This document shows positions 32,717-43,187 of a stretch of DNA of 64,000 nucleotides, in pieces. The DNA comes from Halobacillus mangrovi (lineage in GTDB: Bacteria > Bacillota > Bacilli > Bacillales > Halobacillaceae). Both the position numbers and the translations under genes were made by a program. The stretch spans positions 2,294,001 through 2,358,000 of the forward strand of contig NZ_CP020772.1 of the NCBI RefSeq assembly GCF_002097535.1, given 5' to 3'. Each line of letters starts with the position of its first letter. The stretch's first letter is position 1. A model generated the notes under the pieces. The model searched no databases. It saw only the letters and a program-made list of their open reading frames with translations, and was not told where the DNA came from.

Positions 32717-32941
32717 TTATTTCATTTGGTTGTTCATAGAACGCATCATTTGATTGATTTTCTTCTGTGATGGCTTCTGCCCCATCTGCATCATCAATGT
32801 GCGCAGCATTTGTTCATTAATAGGTGGGTTTTTCTTCAAATAGTTCATCATATATTTTCTCGCAATGAAAAAGCCAAGGGCTACACCGCCGAGAAGTGTC
32901 AGCAGGGCAATGATGACAACCCATACGATCCCCAAAGTCAT
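32717..32941 (-). CDS. yneF: UPF0154 membrane protein YneF
   Basis: A 74-aa protein: one N-terminal membrane segment ([21 protein letters not shown]) and the strongly conserved [20 protein letters not shown] and [19 protein letters not shown] stretches. It belongs to the essential-in-some-Firmicutes UPF0154 family of unknown function. AAGGAGG lies 11 bases before the chosen ATG. An ATG 33 bases upstream has no ribosome binding site. The position between sirA and ccdA is the same as in B. subtilis. Confidence 0.93.
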   Translation of the reverse strand: MTLGIVWVVIIALLTLLGGVALGFFIARKYMMNYLKKNPPINEQMLRTLMMQMGQKPSQKKINQMMRSMNNQMK

Positions 32942-33014
32942 GTCTTCGTCTTCCTCCTTCGTGTTGTCTCCCATAACAGTATAGTAAAACGTTAACAGAA
33001 ATACAATAGTCGTT

Positions 33015-33440
33015 TCACGTTAATAGACACTGACCTTCCAAAGGCGAAATCCAGCCATAATGCTCGCCACCCTTTTCAATAATAAAAAACGATTGAGAGG
33101 ATGTTCGTAACGGCTGAAAAACGTCCTTATTTGCCTGCCAGAGACTATCACACTGAAAAAGACAACAATAGTTCTTATTATCCATTATACCACAGAAAAT
33201 GTCGTTATCGAAGAACGGAAAACTGAAGGCGATATTTTTTCTTGAGGTGTTCTTTTCTAGAATACAGCCCTCAATCCACTCTTTAAAAGGAAACAATTCT
33301 GAGATGTAAGAAAACTGCTTTATATATGTTACAGATTTTGAATTCCTCACAAATTCAAGGAAGAAGCGTTTCATTACTTCCACTTTATAATAATAAAGTT
33401 GGACAATTTCTTGCTTAATTGAAAATATGAAGAACTGCAT
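33015..33440 (-). CDS. sirA: Sporulation inhibitor of replication SirA-like protein
   Basis: A 141-aa protein. It has low overall identity to B. subtilis SirA (YneE) but the same ends ([15 protein letters not shown], and [14 protein letters not shown] against ERYGWLNPVKERNF), similar length and the same position between tkt and yneF. SirA binds DnaA domain I and blocks re-initiation of replication in cells entering sporulation. The ATG at 33440 is 8 bases after AAAGGAG. An in-frame GTG nine bases upstream is less well placed. It is unusually Cys- and Phe-rich in the middle. Confidence 0.75.
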   Translation of the reverse strand: MQFFIFSIKQEIVQLYYYKVEVMKRFFLEFVRNSKSVTYIKQFSYISELFPFKEWIEGCILEKNTSRKNIAFSFPFFDNDIFCGIMDNKNYCCLFQCDSLWQANKDVFQPLRTSSQSFFIIEKGGEHYGWISPLEGQCLLT

Positions 33441-33556
33441 TCCTTTCACTCCTTTTTTGTATTATATCGATGAGCGCTATTGAAAATCTGTCACTTTATG
33501 TCCCGTGTCTATAGCGAAGTTTGTCGAAATGCCAAAAAGTTGAAAGAAATGCAAAC

Positions 33557-33597
33557 AAAAAAAGCTGCTGGTATTAATATACCAGCAGCTTTTTAAA
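33557..33597 (-). terminator. Terminator of tkt
   Basis: AAAAAAGCTGCTGGTA pairs with TACCAGCAGCTTTTT, an almost perfect stem with T runs on both strands. Confidence 0.93.
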
Positions 33598-33603
33598 GGT
33601 TAC

Positions 33604-35607
33604 TTATTTCATAAGATTTTCAGCATGTTTGACAACGTTGTCTACAGTAAAGCCATAATTTTCAATGACTGTATCTCCTGGTGCAGATGCACCGAACTTA
33701 TCAATGCCAAGCACTGATCCATCCAGACCTACATAACGCTCCCAGCCAAATGATGCGGCCATTTCAACGGCAAGACGTGTACGTACATTAGATGGTAATA
33801 CTTCCTCTTTGTACTCTGCGCTCTGCGCATTGAAGCGATCAAAGGAAGGAACACTTACAACGCGGACGTCATAGCCTTTCTTCTTCAACTCAGACTGTGC
33901 TTCTACAATCAACTGTACTTCGGAACCAGAAGCAAGCAGGATTGCATCAGGATCTTTTTTGTCTGAATCACTTAAAATGTAAGCACCATGCTTCACACCT
34001 TCATACGCCTTCTCCGCTGTACCTTCAAGCGTCGGAAGTCCTTGACGAGTAAGTACAAGTGCGTTAGGAGTTGTATTGGATTCAAGTGCTAGTCTCCACG
34101 CGGCACTCGTTTCATTCCCGTCAGCCGGACGAATGACAGAGAGATTTGGCATTGCACGAAGAGAAGGAAGCTGTTCAATTGGCTCGTGTGTTGGACCGTC
34201 TTCTCCTACGGCAACAGAGTCATGGGTAAATACATAGTTCACTGGCAAATTCATAAGGGCTGAAAGACGAATAGCTGGACGCAGGTAGTCGCTGAATACA
34301 AAGAACGTTCCTGCATAAGCTTTCAGACCTCCGTGAAGGGCCATGCCGTTCATTGCGGCAGCCATGGCAAATTCACGAACACCAAACCAAATGTTACGTC
34401 CTGCGTAGTTCTCACGAGAGAAGTCTTCTTCTTCTTTAACAGCTGTCTTGTTTGAACCGGCAAGGTCAGCACTTCCGCCAAAGAAATTCGGAATCTCTTT
34501 AGAAAGAGCATTGATAACTTCTCCAGAAGCAGCACGGGTAGCCGGACTGTCTTCACCGACTGTAAAGGTCGGAAGCTGCTTTTCCCATCCTTCTGGAAGC
34601 TCACCTTTGATCGCTGTTTCAAATTCAGAAGCAAGTTCTGGATACGCTTCTTTATACTGCTTCAGCTTATCATTCCAAGCTTGCTCTTGCTGTTCTCCGT
34701 TTTGCTGAACTTTTTCTTTGAAATCAGCATAAACTTCATCAGGAACGTGGAATGGTTCATGCTCCCACTTATAAAACTCTTTCGTTTTTGTAGCTTCGTC
34801 TTCACCTAAAGGTGCACCGTGAGAAGCTGATTTACCAGATTTAGTAGGTGCACCGTATCCGATAACCGTTTTCACTTCAATCATTGTCGGTTGATCTGCA
34901 TTTTGCTTCGCCTTTTCAATCGCATTAGTAATTTCATTGGTATCGGTTCCATCTTCTACACGAATCACTTGCCAGCCGTAAGCTTCATAGCGTTTCTCTA
35001 CACTCTCACTAAAGGAACGGTCAAGGTCACCGTCCAGGGAGATATCGTTAGAATCGTAGAGGACGATTAATTTTCCTAGTCCTAAGTGACCTGCAAGGGA
35101 AGCTGATTCTTGAGAGACCCCTTCCATTAAGTCACCGTCACCGCAAATGGCGTACGTGTAATGGTCAACTACATTGTAGTCGTCACGGTTGTATTTTGCA
35201 CCAAGGTGAGCCTCTGCCATAGCCATCCCTGTAGCCATAGCCAACCCTTGTCCAAGTGGGCCTGTAGTCGCCTCTACCCCATCAGTGTGGCCGTATTCAG
35301 GGTGTCCTGGCGTATTTGATCCCCATTGGCGGAAGGATTTTAGATCATCGATACTCACGTTGTATCCAGACAGGTGTAAAAGGCTGTATAGAAGCATTGA
35401 GCCGTGTCCAGCTGAAAGTACAAAACGATCACGGTTGAACCACTCTGAATTACTTGGGTTGTGGTTCATGAATTTCGTCCAAAGTGTGTAAGCCATTGGG
35501 GCTGCCCCCATCGGCATACCCGGGTGTCCCGAACTCGCTTTTTCTACTGCATCAATAGCTAAAGTACGGATTGTATTAATAGAAGTTTGTTCAAGGCTGT
35601 TTGCCAT
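33604..35607 (-). CDS. tkt: Transketolase
   Basis: A thiamine-diphosphate enzyme of the non-oxidative pentose phosphate pathway that moves two-carbon ketol units between sugar phosphates. It is full length at 667 aa. It has [16 protein letters not shown] with the catalytic-site His, the ThDP-motif [14 protein letters not shown] (residues about 155-168), the pyrimidine domain with [20 protein letters not shown], and the C-terminal domain. It is monocistronic between sirA and ynzC, as in B. subtilis. The protein is rich in Asp/Glu, in line with a salt-adapted host. Confidence 0.98.
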   Translation of the reverse strand: MANSLEQTSINTIRTLAIDAVEKASSGHPGMPMGAAPMAYTLWTKFMNHNPSNSEWFNRDRFVLSAGHGSMLLYSLLHLSGYNVSIDDLKSFRQWGSNTPGHPEYGHTDGVEATTGPLGQGLAMATGMAMAEAHLGAKYNRDDYNVVDHYTYAICGDGDLMEGVSQESASLAGHLGLGKLIVLYDSNDISLDGDLDRSFSESVEKRYEAYGWQVIRVEDGTDTNEITNAIEKAKQNADQPTMIEVKTVIGYGAPTKSGKSASHGAPLGEDEATKTKEFYKWEHEPFHVPDEVYADFKEKVQQNGEQQEQAWNDKLKQYKEAYPELASEFETAIKGELPEGWEKQLPTFTVGEDSPATRAASGEVINALSKEIPNFFGGSADLAGSNKTAVKEEEDFSRENYAGRNIWFGVREFAMAAAMNGMALHGGLKAYAGTFFVFSDYLRPAIRLSALMNLPVNYVFTHDSVAVGEDGPTHEPIEQLPSLRAMPNLSVIRPADGNETSAAWRLALESNTTPNALVLTRQGLPTLEGTAEKAYEGVKHGAYILSDSDKKDPDAILLASGSEVQLIVEAQSELKKKGYDVRVVSVPSFDRFNAQSAEYKEEVLPSNVRTRLAVEMAASFGWERYVGLDGSVLGIDKFGASAPGDTVIENYGFTVDNVVKHAENLMK

Positions 35608-35746
35608 AATCTTTATTCCCCTTTCTCAGGTATATGTACCATGTCTTATCCTATAATGAAAATAGATTTGAGACAAGCAATCGTACAACTTTTTCAATAA
35701 TTCCTTTTAATTCTTGCCTAATTTTCCCTTAATCGGATTTCTTAAA

Positions 35747-35776
35747 CAAAAAATCCGCACTTTTAAAAGTACGGAT
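35747..35776 (-). terminator. Terminator after ynzC
   Basis: A near-perfect palindrome (ATCCGTACTTTT/AAAAGTGCGGAT on the minus strand) followed by T6. Confidence 0.8.
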
Positions 35777-35783
35777 CCTTTCA

Positions 35784-36017
35784 TTAATTTTTTTTCTCGT
35801 TCTGCTGCATCTGTTTCAGCTTGTTAGGGGTTACATCATTTCCTAAAGGATCAATAACTTTAACGCCCTTCAACTGATTTTTGAATGACTTACGAGCACT
35901 CTTCAAATATTCCTGACGAAGCTTTTGCTGCTCATCTTTTTCAGATTTCGTAAGCTCTTCTTTTTTCGATTTATTAGCTAGTTCATTTATGCGATTGATT
36001 TTATCTTTCGATAGCAT
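35784..36017 (-). CDS. ynzC: DUF896 protein YnzC
   Basis: A 77-aa highly charged helical-hairpin protein: DKINRINELANKSKKEEL, then QKLRQEYLKSARKSFKNQL and KVIDPLGNDVTP, the classic DUF896 pattern. In B. subtilis it is the third gene of the LexA-controlled yneA-yneB-ynzC operon, and its function is unknown. A GGGGGA ribosome binding site precedes the ATG. The gap to yneB is 62 bp with no terminator. Confidence 0.94.
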   Translation of the reverse strand: MLSKDKINRINELANKSKKEELTKSEKDEQQKLRQEYLKSARKSFKNQLKGVKVIDPLGNDVTPNKLKQMQQNEKKN

Positions 36018-36079
36018 AGTACATCCCCCGCTTTCGTAATTGTGGGTTAATGTCGTTAAGACAAGAAAAAGACAAGAGG

Positions 36080-36793
<714 letters not shown>

Positions 36794-36812
36794 TTAACAA
36801 GGATATTACAAT

Positions 36813-36908
36813 CTATCCTGTTGTGACCATAGAAAAGTATAAAAACGCTAAACTCGCTACGAATAATACTAGATACGTGAGATCAAGCTTTGATAGTTTG
36901 TTAAACAT
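36813..36908 (-). CDS. 31-aa single-span membrane peptide in the yneA position
   Basis: The sequence is MFNKLSKLDLTYLVLFVASL followed by AFLYFSMVTTG. It has a basic N terminus, one hydrophobic span and no LysM domain. B. subtilis YneA, in the same place between lexA and yneB, is a 105-aa LysM protein that blocks cell division during SOS. The ribosome binding site TGGAGG is 9 bases upstream, and the LexA-box promoter described below drives it. It may be a degenerate YneA reduced to its anchor, or an unrelated SOS-induced toxin-like peptide. Confidence 0.65.
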   Translation of the reverse strand: MFNKLSKLDLTYLVLFVASLAFLYFSMVTTG

Positions 36909-36929
36909 TTAAAAAAACCTCCATTTTGA

Positions 36930-37025
36930 GAACTTATGTTCTTAAGAACTTTTGTTCGCATTTGGTTAATTTCAATTATATACGAACACAAGTTCTTGTC
37001 AACCGTTTTTTCGAACGCTTGTTTG
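36930..37025. promoter_or_regulatory. Divergent LexA-controlled promoters with four LexA boxes
   Basis: LexA-type boxes (CGAAC-N4-GTTCG form) lie at 36930-36941 (GAACTTATGTTC), 36945-36958 (AGAACTTTTGTTCG), 36983-36996 (CGAACACAAGTTCT) and 37012-37025 (CGAACGCTTGTTTG). The minus-strand promoter TTGACA-N16-TATAAT (36975-37002) carries the third box exactly in its spacer. The plus-strand lexA promoter TTGTAT-N17-TACAAT (37023-37051) has the fourth box over its -35. Both directions should be SOS-induced. Confidence 0.9.
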
Positions 37026-37087
37026 TATTTTGAATATAGGCATGGTACAATGTGGTTACTATAATCCTATGTACGAGGTGGCAATCT

Positions 37088-37711
37088 ATGAGCAAACTTT
37101 CAAAGCGGCAGCAAGAAATACTAGATTTTATAAAAGAACAAGTATTATTGAAAGGTTATCCGCCCTCTGTGCGTGAAATTGGTCAGTCTGTAGGTCTAGC
37201 ATCCAGTTCTACCGTTCATGGACATCTATCAAGATTAGAAAAAAAAGGATATATCCGCAGGGACCCCACGAAACCTCGCGCGATCGAAGTGATTGAACTA
37301 GAAGAAGATCACAGTATTCCTCGCAGCGAGGCTGCCTATGCTCCAGTTATTGGTAAGGTTACGGCAGGTTCTCCGATTACAGCTGTTGAAAACATTGAGG
37401 AGTATGTTCCTCTGCCAGACACCCTGGCTGGTTCCGATGACAATACTTTTGTTTTGATCGTTCAAGGAGAAAGTATGATTGAGGCCGGTATTCTTGATGG
37501 TGATATGGTTGTTGTGAGACAGCAGCAAACAGCCCAGAATGGTGATATTGTTGTTGCTATGACAGAGGATGAAGAAGCTACTGTGAAACGGTTCTTTAAA
37601 GAAAAAACTCACATACGTCTACAGCCTGAAAATGCCACCATGGATCCGATCATTCTTAGTGATGTTTCCATTCTTGGCAAAGTCGTTGGTTTATACCGTA
37701 CTGTGCATTAA
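37088..37711 (+). CDS. lexA: SOS repressor LexA
   Basis: Represses DNA-damage genes and cleaves itself when stimulated by RecA filaments. It is 207 aa. The N-terminal winged HTH ([34 protein letters not shown]) is followed by the Ala-Gly cleavage site in GKVTAGSPI. The catalytic Ser is in [15 protein letters not shown] and the Lys in EEATVKRFF. The start MSKLSKRQ has a GAGGTGG ribosome binding site. Longer in-frame starts (37052) lie at or before the predicted transcript start and are rejected. LexA boxes in its own promoter show autoregulation. Confidence 0.98.
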   Translation: MSKLSKRQQEILDFIKEQVLLKGYPPSVREIGQSVGLASSSTVHGHLSRLEKKGYIRRDPTKPRAIEVIELEEDHSIPRSEAAYAPVIGKVTAGSPITAVENIEEYVPLPDTLAGSDDNTFVLIVQGESMIEAGILDGDMVVVRQQQTAQNGDIVVAMTEDEEATVKRFFKEKTHIRLQPENATMDPIILSDVSILGKVVGLYRTVH

Positions 37712-37712
37712 A

Positions 37713-37745
37713 AAAAGAGACGAGCCGCGGCTCGTCTCTTTTATG
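37713..37745 (+). terminator. Terminator of lexA
   Basis: GAGACGAGCC pairs perfectly with GGCTCGTCTC and is followed by TTTTA. Confidence 0.92.
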
Positions 37746-37769
37746 TTGGTTATATACCCAACAACTAAT

Positions 37770-37804
37770 AAAAAAGAGCCTCTCTTTGGAGAGGCTCTTT
37801 TTTA
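37770..37804. terminator. Bidirectional terminator of the csp gene
   Basis: AAAAAGAGCCTCTC pairs with GAGAGGCTCTTTTT around a 4-base loop. Confidence 0.92.
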
Positions 37805-37815
37805 TGCTTGACGTT

Positions 37816-38013
37816 TTATTTTTGAACGTTAGCTGCTTGGGGTCCACGGTTACCTTCAACGATTTCAAAAGTAACAGTTTCGTTTTCTTCTAAAGTTTTA
37901 AATCCTTCGCCTTGAATAGCAGAGAAGTGTACGAATACATCGTCTTGACCTTCTACTTCGATAAATCCAAAACCTTTTTCTGCGTTAAACCATTTAACAT
38001 TACCTTGTAACAT
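37816..38013 (-). CDS. Cold shock protein, CspB-like
   Basis: A 65-aa single-stranded nucleic acid-binding protein with the OB fold and both RNP motifs: KGFGFIEV (RNP1) and VFVHFSAI (RNP2). It ends [10 protein letters not shown], as usual for Bacillus Csps. It acts as an RNA chaperone. The ATG at 38013 has AGGAGGT 6 bases upstream. It is transcribed from a clear promoter about 125 nt away, so the mRNA has the long leader typical of csp genes. Confidence 0.97.
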   Translation of the reverse strand: MLQGNVKWFNAEKGFGFIEVEGQDDVFVHFSAIQGEGFKTLEENETVTFEIVEGNRGPQAANVQK

Positions 38014-38144
38014 GTAGTTACCTCCTGCGTGGAACTCTTTCCACAATGTATTACTATTATTGCTCTGCATATTCATTCAAGACGAAAGTGACTTAAAAGT
38101 TACTTTTTCTTTCATTCGTAAACGAACAAGAATAATTAACTCTA

Positions 38145-38172
38145 ACTATACCACATACACCAGTAGAGTCAA
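38145..38172 (-). promoter_or_regulatory. Promoter of the csp gene
   Basis: On the minus strand TTGACT, a 16-bp spacer and TATAGT. It gives a 5' untranslated region of roughly 125 nt. Confidence 0.75.
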
Positions 38173-38266
38173 TAGTTGGGAAGCAATCAGGTAAAAAGAA
38201 TTTATCTATTAGCGTTTAAGTGATAAATAAAAGATTTGCCTCACCCTATTACTTGAATAGAATTAA

Positions 38267-38488
38267 TCATGCTCCCACGCCTCTGCTATTGGTTATCGGA
38301 AAAGCAGAGAGAATATTTTCTGTGTGGAACGCTCGCACCTCCTTGCGATTGAAACAATAGGCAAGAATGTAGGTGTCACGTATAGCAATGACTCGAATCA
38401 TCCGTTGAGTAAGCGTCCCTTGACCGGACATATAAATGATTTCAATTTTTGCTTTTTCTTCTTTTGCACGGACCATTAAATCACTCAT
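38267..38488 (-). CDS. Small WYL-domain-like protein, SOS-controlled
   Basis: A 73-aa protein with the pattern of a stand-alone WYL-type module: KIEIIYMSGQGTLTQRMIRV, then TYILAYCFNRKEVRAFHTEN and ILSAFPI. WYL domains sense ligands (often nucleic acids or nucleotides) in regulators of DNA repair and phage defence. A version this short has no DNA-binding domain of its own. The ATG at 38488 is 8 bases after GAGGAG. A LexA box at the predicted transcript start suggests induction by DNA damage. Function unknown. Confidence 0.75.
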   Translation of the reverse strand: MSDLMVRAKEEKAKIEIIYMSGQGTLTQRMIRVIAIRDTYILAYCFNRKEVRAFHTENILSAFPITNSRGVGA

Positions 38489-38510
38489 TTGTATCACTCC
38501 TCAAATAAAG

Positions 38511-38560
38511 CGAACATTTGTTCTTATGTCTATTATATGGAGTGCATCTCTTTTTGTACA
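38511..38560 (-). promoter_or_regulatory. LexA box and promoter of the WYL-like gene
   Basis: TGTACA-N17-TATAAT (38532-38560, minus strand), with the LexA-type box AGAACAAATGTTCG at 38511-38524 covering about +1 to +14. Confidence 0.75.
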
Positions 38561-38572
38561 CTAGAAATAATT

Positions 38573-38608
38573 TGAAAAAACCCTCGATCCTGAAGATCGA
38601 GGGTTTTC
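38573..38608 (-). terminator. Terminator of glnA
   Basis: AAAACCCTCGATC pairs with GATCGAGGGTTTT around a 5-base loop. On the minus strand it is followed by T6. Confidence 0.93.
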
Positions 38609-38615
38609 CTATCCA

Positions 38616-39947
38616 TTAATACGTTTGTAAGTATTGTTCGCGTTCCCAAGGATGGACTTGCGTACGGAACATATCCCATTCAATTTCTTTCGCTTCAATA
38701 AAATGCTCGAATAGGTGCTCCCCAAGGGCTTCAACCATAATCGAATCCTTCTGCAGCTCAACGAGGGCATCGTAAAGTGTCGCTGGAAGGTCTTTAACAC
38801 CGTGCGCTTCACGCTCTTTTTTATCCATCACATAGATATTTCGGTCAACCGGCGCAGGAGCATCCAATTTATTCTCCACACCATCAAGCCCTGCAGCTAA
38901 TAGCACAGCCATTGCCATGTAAGGGTTCGCTGCCGGGTCAACACTACGCACCTCAATACGCGTGCTGAGACCACGAGAAGTCGGTACGCGTACAAGTGGA
39001 CTACGGTTTTGGCCGGACCAAGCGACATAACAAGGGGCTTCATACCCGGGCACTAGACGCTTGAAGGAGTTCACTGTAGGGTTCGTTACAGCTGTAAAGT
39101 TTGTGGCATGTTTAATAATTCCAGCTGTGAACTGATACGCCACATCTGAAAGTTGTTCCTTGCCGTTTTCATCGAAGAACGCATTTCCGCTTTCGTTGAA
39201 TAAGGACATGTTTGCGTGCATTCCGGATCCGTTCACACCAAATAGAGGCTTTGGCATAAAGGTTGCATGCAATCCATGCTGACGCGCGATTGTCTTAACA
39301 ACTAATTTAAATGTCTGAATATCATCACAGTGTTTCACAGCATCGGAGTATTTAAAGTCAATTTCATGCTGTCCTGGAGCTACTTCATGGTGAGAAGCTT
39401 CAATTTCAAAACCCATTTCTTCTAGTTCAAGAACGATATCACGGCGGCAATTTTCACCTAGATCTGTAGGAGCAAGGTCGAAGTACCCACCTTTATCATT
39501 TAACTCCATTGTAGGATCTCCTGATTGATCTAGCTTAAACAAGAAGAATTCTGGCTCTGTTCCGATGTTGAAGGCGGAAAATCCAAGTTTCTCCATTTTC
39601 TTGATGTTGCGCTTCAAATTATAACGCGGACAGCCTTCAAATGGAGTCTTGTCTGGGTTGTATATGTCACAAATGAATCGTGCCACTTTCCCTTTTTCCG
39701 ATGTCCAAGGGAAAACGACGAATGTATCTAAATCTGGCACCAGGTACATATCAGATTCTTCAATTCGAACGAATCCTTCTATGGACGATCCATCAAACAT
39801 CATCATTCCGTCTAGTGCTTTGTCTAACTGGCTTAGTGGGATTTCCACGTTTTTAATTGTACCGAGCATATCCGTAAATTGCAGTCGGATAAACCGGACG
39901 TTTTCTTCATCAATTTTTTTGTAGATTTCTTCTTTAGTCAAACCCAT
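38616..39947 (-). CDS. glnA: Glutamine synthetase, type I
   Basis: Makes glutamine from glutamate, ammonia and ATP. It is 443 aa, the short GSI-alpha form of Gram-positive bacteria without the adenylylation region. It has [17 protein letters not shown], the [11 protein letters not shown] latch and metal-site region, and NRSPLVRVP with the active-site arginine. The protein also moonlights as the feedback partner of GlnR/TnrA. It lies 24 bp after glnR in the standard glnRA operon. Confidence 0.98.
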   Translation of the reverse strand: MGLTKEEIYKKIDEENVRFIRLQFTDMLGTIKNVEIPLSQLDKALDGMMMFDGSSIEGFVRIEESDMYLVPDLDTFVVFPWTSEKGKVARFICDIYNPDKTPFEGCPRYNLKRNIKKMEKLGFSAFNIGTEPEFFLFKLDQSGDPTMELNDKGGYFDLAPTDLGENCRRDIVLELEEMGFEIEASHHEVAPGQHEIDFKYSDAVKHCDDIQTFKLVVKTIARQHGLHATFMPKPLFGVNGSGMHANMSLFNESGNAFFDENGKEQLSDVAYQFTAGIIKHATNFTAVTNPTVNSFKRLVPGYEAPCYVAWSGQNRSPLVRVPTSRGLSTRIEVRSVDPAANPYMAMAVLLAAGLDGVENKLDAPAPVDRNIYVMDKKEREAHGVKDLPATLYDALVELQKDSIMVEALGEHLFEHFIEAKEIEWDMFRTQVHPWEREQYLQTY

Positions 39948-39971
39948 TCAATATTCCCCTCTCAACATAAT

Positions 39972-40376
39972 TTAATGGAAGAACCTAGATAATTCTCCCT
40001 GCCGAATACCTAATTTACCTTGTCGTCCCGCGGTGAATAGTTCTTGTTGGAGCATACGGCGAAGTTCTTTCTCAGAAAGTTCATTATGAACTTCTTGAAC
40101 CTGTTCCTCATCATATGCTTCGTTCTTCGGCTGCTCGTTAAGCTTAAGAACCTTCTTAATACCCGCCATATTCACTCCTTGGTCAATGAGGTCTTTGATT
40201 TCTAACAATCGATCGACATCATTGAACGAGAATAAACGGCGGTTGCCTTCTGATCGCGCAGGATAAATCAGCTCGTGCTGTTCATAATATCGAATCTGGC
40301 GAGCAGTAAGATCCGTTAAAGATTGAACAATCCCCATCGGGAACAACGGCATAGAACGACGAATTTCATCACTCAT
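39972..40376 (-). CDS. glnR: Transcriptional repressor GlnR
   Basis: A 134-aa MerR-family repressor of nitrogen genes. The N-terminal winged HTH has [20 protein letters not shown], then [17 protein letters not shown]. The C-terminal tail ([26 protein letters not shown]) is the segment that senses glutamine synthetase. A GGAGGAGG ribosome binding site precedes the ATG. A GlnR box lies in its own promoter region, as expected for autorepression of glnRA. Confidence 0.97.
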   Translation of the reverse strand: MSDEIRRSMPLFPMGIVQSLTDLTARQIRYYEQHELIYPARSEGNRRLFSFNDVDRLLEIKDLIDQGVNMAGIKKVLKLNEQPKNEAYDEEQVQEVHNELSEKELRRMLQQELFTAGRQGKLGIRQGELSRFFH

Positions 40377-40410
40377 CGATGTGCCTCCTCCCCATAAGAA
40401 TGATACTTTA

Positions 40411-40459
40411 ATTATACGTCAGACAGGGGATATGTCAACATATGTGAGAAATGTTCACA
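40411..40459 (-). promoter_or_regulatory. glnRA promoter and GlnR/TnrA box
   Basis: TTGACA, a 16-bp spacer and TATAAT (40411-40438, minus strand). Immediately upstream is TGTGAACATTTCTCACA (40443-40459), an exact TGTNA-N7-TNACA box. Confidence 0.9.
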
Positions 40460-40596
40460 TAATAAAATAAGAATAAAAATTCTCGGTAAGATTCCGATAA
40501 GAAATACCCATTTCATCGTTTTTTCATGTCTCTATAAATTCTCTATTCATTATGAGACAGAGCGGAGAGACATTCTTTGTTAGAAAATCTCAGTAT

Positions 40597-41850
40597 CTAC
40601 CTGACCGGGGTGAATATTCCGTCTTCGATCAAGTGTGCCACTGCTTGGTTGACTGCAATTTTTACATGTGCGTAGGTCAATCCACCTTGAATAAAAGCGG
40701 TATAAGGTGGACGAATAGGCCCGTCTGCCGTTAATTCCAAACTTGCTCCCTGGATGAACGTACCTGCTGCCATTATGACGTCGTCCTCATATCCAGGCAT
40801 TGCACTAGGCTGAGGGAGAACATGAGAATTAACAGGGGAAGCTTGTTGAATCGCCTGACAAAAGCGGACCATTTGCTCTGCGGTTTCGAAATTGACCGAT
40901 TGAATCAGGTCTGTCCTTTTCGCATCGAATGATGGGTTCGTATTAAAGCCTAACGTCTCTAAAAACTTCGCTGTAAAAATGGCTCCTTTTAAGGCCTCTC
41001 CAACTACATGCGGAGCCAAAAAGATCCCTTGATACATTTCCTGCAAACTATTCAAGCTTGCTCCTGTTTCTTTTCCTAATCCTGGGGCGGTAAGACGATA
41101 ACTGCACAACTCAATTAGGTCTTTTCTTCCTGCTATGTATCCTCCGATCCTGGCAATACCTCCACCAGGATTTTTAATCAGCGAACCAGCAATCAAATCT
41201 GCTCCAGCTTCAATAGGCTCGCGTGTTTCTACAAACTCGCCGTAGCAATTGTCAACGAAAATTACTGCATCCGATTTAACTTGCCGCACTTCCTTAATCA
41301 TCTGAGAGATCTCTTCGATAGTAAAAGAGGGCCGGTCATCATAACCTTTCGATCGTTGGATAGCGACAATCTTAGTCTCAGGAGAGATCGTTTCTCTTAT
41401 TCGTTCTACATCAAACGAGCCTTCCTTTGTAATAGGAATCGAGTTGTAGGAAACTCCGAAATCTCTTAACGACCCAGTGTCTTTACCGCCTTTTTTCCCA
41501 ACCACTTCGTGTAGCGTGTCATATGGCTCGCCAGTGATGTATAAAAGCTCGTCCCCCGGTCTTAAGACTCCGAACAAGGCTGTTGTGATGGCATGCGTGC
41601 CAGAAATAAGCTGAGGGCGGACAAGCGCATCTTCAGCTTTAAATATTTCCGCATACAAAGCTTCTAATGTATCCCGCCCAAAGTCATCATAACCATAGCC
41701 TGTCGTTGGGTTAAAATGGGAGTCGCTCACCCTCAACTTTTGGAAAGCGTTCAAAACATTTGCCTGGTTCTCTTCGACGATTTGGTTAACTTCCTTGTGT
41801 TTATGAATAATTTCTTCTTCTGCTTGTCTTATTACTTCTTGTATATTCAC
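40597..41850 (-). CDS. ynbB: PLP-dependent protein YnbB (aluminium-resistance / methionine gamma-lyase family)
   Basis: A 417-aa fold-type I PLP enzyme resembling Cys/Met metabolism lyases. It has YGYDDFGRDTLEALYAEIF, the VDNCYGEFVE region, and the PLP lysine in GSLIKNPGGGIA. The family is named after a plant aluminium-resistance homologue, and the true reaction is not established. It lies between hflX and glnR, as in B. subtilis (ynbA-ynbB-glnR-glnA). Confidence 0.9.
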   Translation of the reverse strand: MNIQEVIRQAEEEIIHKHKEVNQIVEENQANVLNAFQKLRVSDSHFNPTTGYGYDDFGRDTLEALYAEIFKAEDALVRPQLISGTHAITTALFGVLRPGDELLYITGEPYDTLHEVVGKKGGKDTGSLRDFGVSYNSIPITKEGSFDVERIRETISPETKIVAIQRSKGYDDRPSFTIEEISQMIKEVRQVKSDAVIFVDNCYGEFVETREPIEAGADLIAGSLIKNPGGGIARIGGYIAGRKDLIELCSYRLTAPGLGKETGASLNSLQEMYQGIFLAPHVVGEALKGAIFTAKFLETLGFNTNPSFDAKRTDLIQSVNFETAEQMVRFCQAIQQASPVNSHVLPQPSAMPGYEDDVIMAAGTFIQGASLELTADGPIRPPYTAFIQGGLTYAHVKIAVNQAVAHLIEDGIFTPVR

Positions 41851-41876
41851 GGTGCTTTTCCTGCCTTTTTCATATC

Positions 41877-43112
41877 TTATAAAATCTGATGTCTTAGCGG
41901 GTGCTCTGGATGAATAAATCCATGAAGAGCATACCCTTCTTTATCTTCTAAAAATTGCAGTGATGTAATCATGCTGTACTTTTTAAACTGCTGTAGCAGC
42001 TTACCATCTGAGGCTGGCAAAAATAGGTCATATTCGTACCACTCTTCTTTTAACACGACTTCTACTTTATCCAGTATGCGTTTAATATCAATTCGGTCAT
42101 GGACACTGACGGTTAATGATGGATGGATATTTGGGATGAAATCATCATTCAGTAGGTCCTTCTTATTGTAAACGGTAAGGATTGGGAGATGACCTGCTTC
42201 CAATTCTTCTAATAAATGCAATACAGTTCGTTCCTGCTGGATATGATCAGGGTGTGAGGCATCTACCATATGAATGATAAAATCTGCTTCTGTAACTTCC
42301 TCAAGAGTCGAACGAAACGCAGCAATCAATGTTGTAGGGAGGTCCTGGATGAACCCAACTGTATCAGAGATGAGCGCTTGAAAACCTGATGGAAGACTCA
42401 TTTGCCTTGTTAAAGGGTCAAGCGTAGCAAACAACAGATCCTCTTCAAAGGATTCACTTTCTGTTACTCGATTAAAGAACGTTGATTTCCCTGCATTGGT
42501 ATAGCCGACAATTGCGATTTGAAAAGCCATGTTTTCTTTTCGGCGTTTTCGGTACTGTTCTCGCTGTTTCACAACTGTATTCAGCCTTGTTTTAATATCA
42601 TCTATCCTTCTCTGAATATGCCGGCGGTCGGTCTCCAGTTTCGTTTCACCAGGTCCGCGAGTGCCAATCCCGCCACCAAGACGAGAAAGTTCGGTCCCCT
42701 GTCCAGCGAGCCGTGGTAATAAATATTGAAGCTGAGCTAATTCTACTTGAAGCTTCCCTTCCTTGGTACGGGCACGCCCAGCAAAGATATCCAAAATAAG
42801 TTGACTGCGATCAATAACGCGACGTTCAATTCGATCCGTTATATTCCTTAACTGACCAGGGGAAAGCTCATCATTGAAAATAACAAGATCAGCATCGATC
42901 TCATCTGCAGCTATTTTAATTTCTTCAAGCTTTCCTTGTCCTAGATATGTAGCCGGGTGAACCCGGTCTCTATTTTGAGTAATAACTTTACATACTTCTC
43001 CATTAGCAGTTTCCGTTAAGGACTGAAGCTCTTCGAGAGAAGATTGAAACCGTTCTTCTTGTTCTTGTGGATTTTTTCTTGCTACGAGGATGACTTGTTC
43101 TTTTGCCTTCAT
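41877..43112 (-). CDS. hflX: Ribosome-associated GTPase HflX
   Basis: A 411-aa GTPase that binds the large ribosomal subunit and helps rescue or split stalled ribosomes. The N-terminal HflX domain (ATYLGQGKLEEIKI, IFNDELSPGQLRNI, GGIGTRGPGETKLETDRRHI) precedes the G domain with GYTNAGKSTFFN, the switch/G3 DTVGFIQDLP and the G4 motif NKKD. It is followed 26 bp later by ynbB, so the two are probably cotranscribed. Confidence 0.97.
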   Translation of the reverse strand: MKAKEQVILVARKNPQEQEERFQSSLEELQSLTETANGEVCKVITQNRDRVHPATYLGQGKLEEIKIAADEIDADLVIFNDELSPGQLRNITDRIERRVIDRSQLILDIFAGRARTKEGKLQVELAQLQYLLPRLAGQGTELSRLGGGIGTRGPGETKLETDRRHIQRRIDDIKTRLNTVVKQREQYRKRRKENMAFQIAIVGYTNAGKSTFFNRVTESESFEEDLLFATLDPLTRQMSLPSGFQALISDTVGFIQDLPTTLIAAFRSTLEEVTEADFIIHMVDASHPDHIQQERTVLHLLEELEAGHLPILTVYNKKDLLNDDFIPNIHPSLTVSVHDRIDIKRILDKVEVVLKEEWYEYDLFLPASDGKLLQQFKKYSMITSLQFLEDKEGYALHGFIHPEHPLRHQIL

Positions 43113-43187
43113 TGTAACACCTTCTTTTCTTCTCCTCTTTTCTTCTCCATCATATCAAAAAAATAGCAGGATAGATATTTGCATCCA

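Noticed and set aside
37052..37087. Upstream start for LexA
   Set aside because: It coincides with the promoter and transcript start. MSKLSKRQ is the conserved N terminus and has the ribosome binding site.
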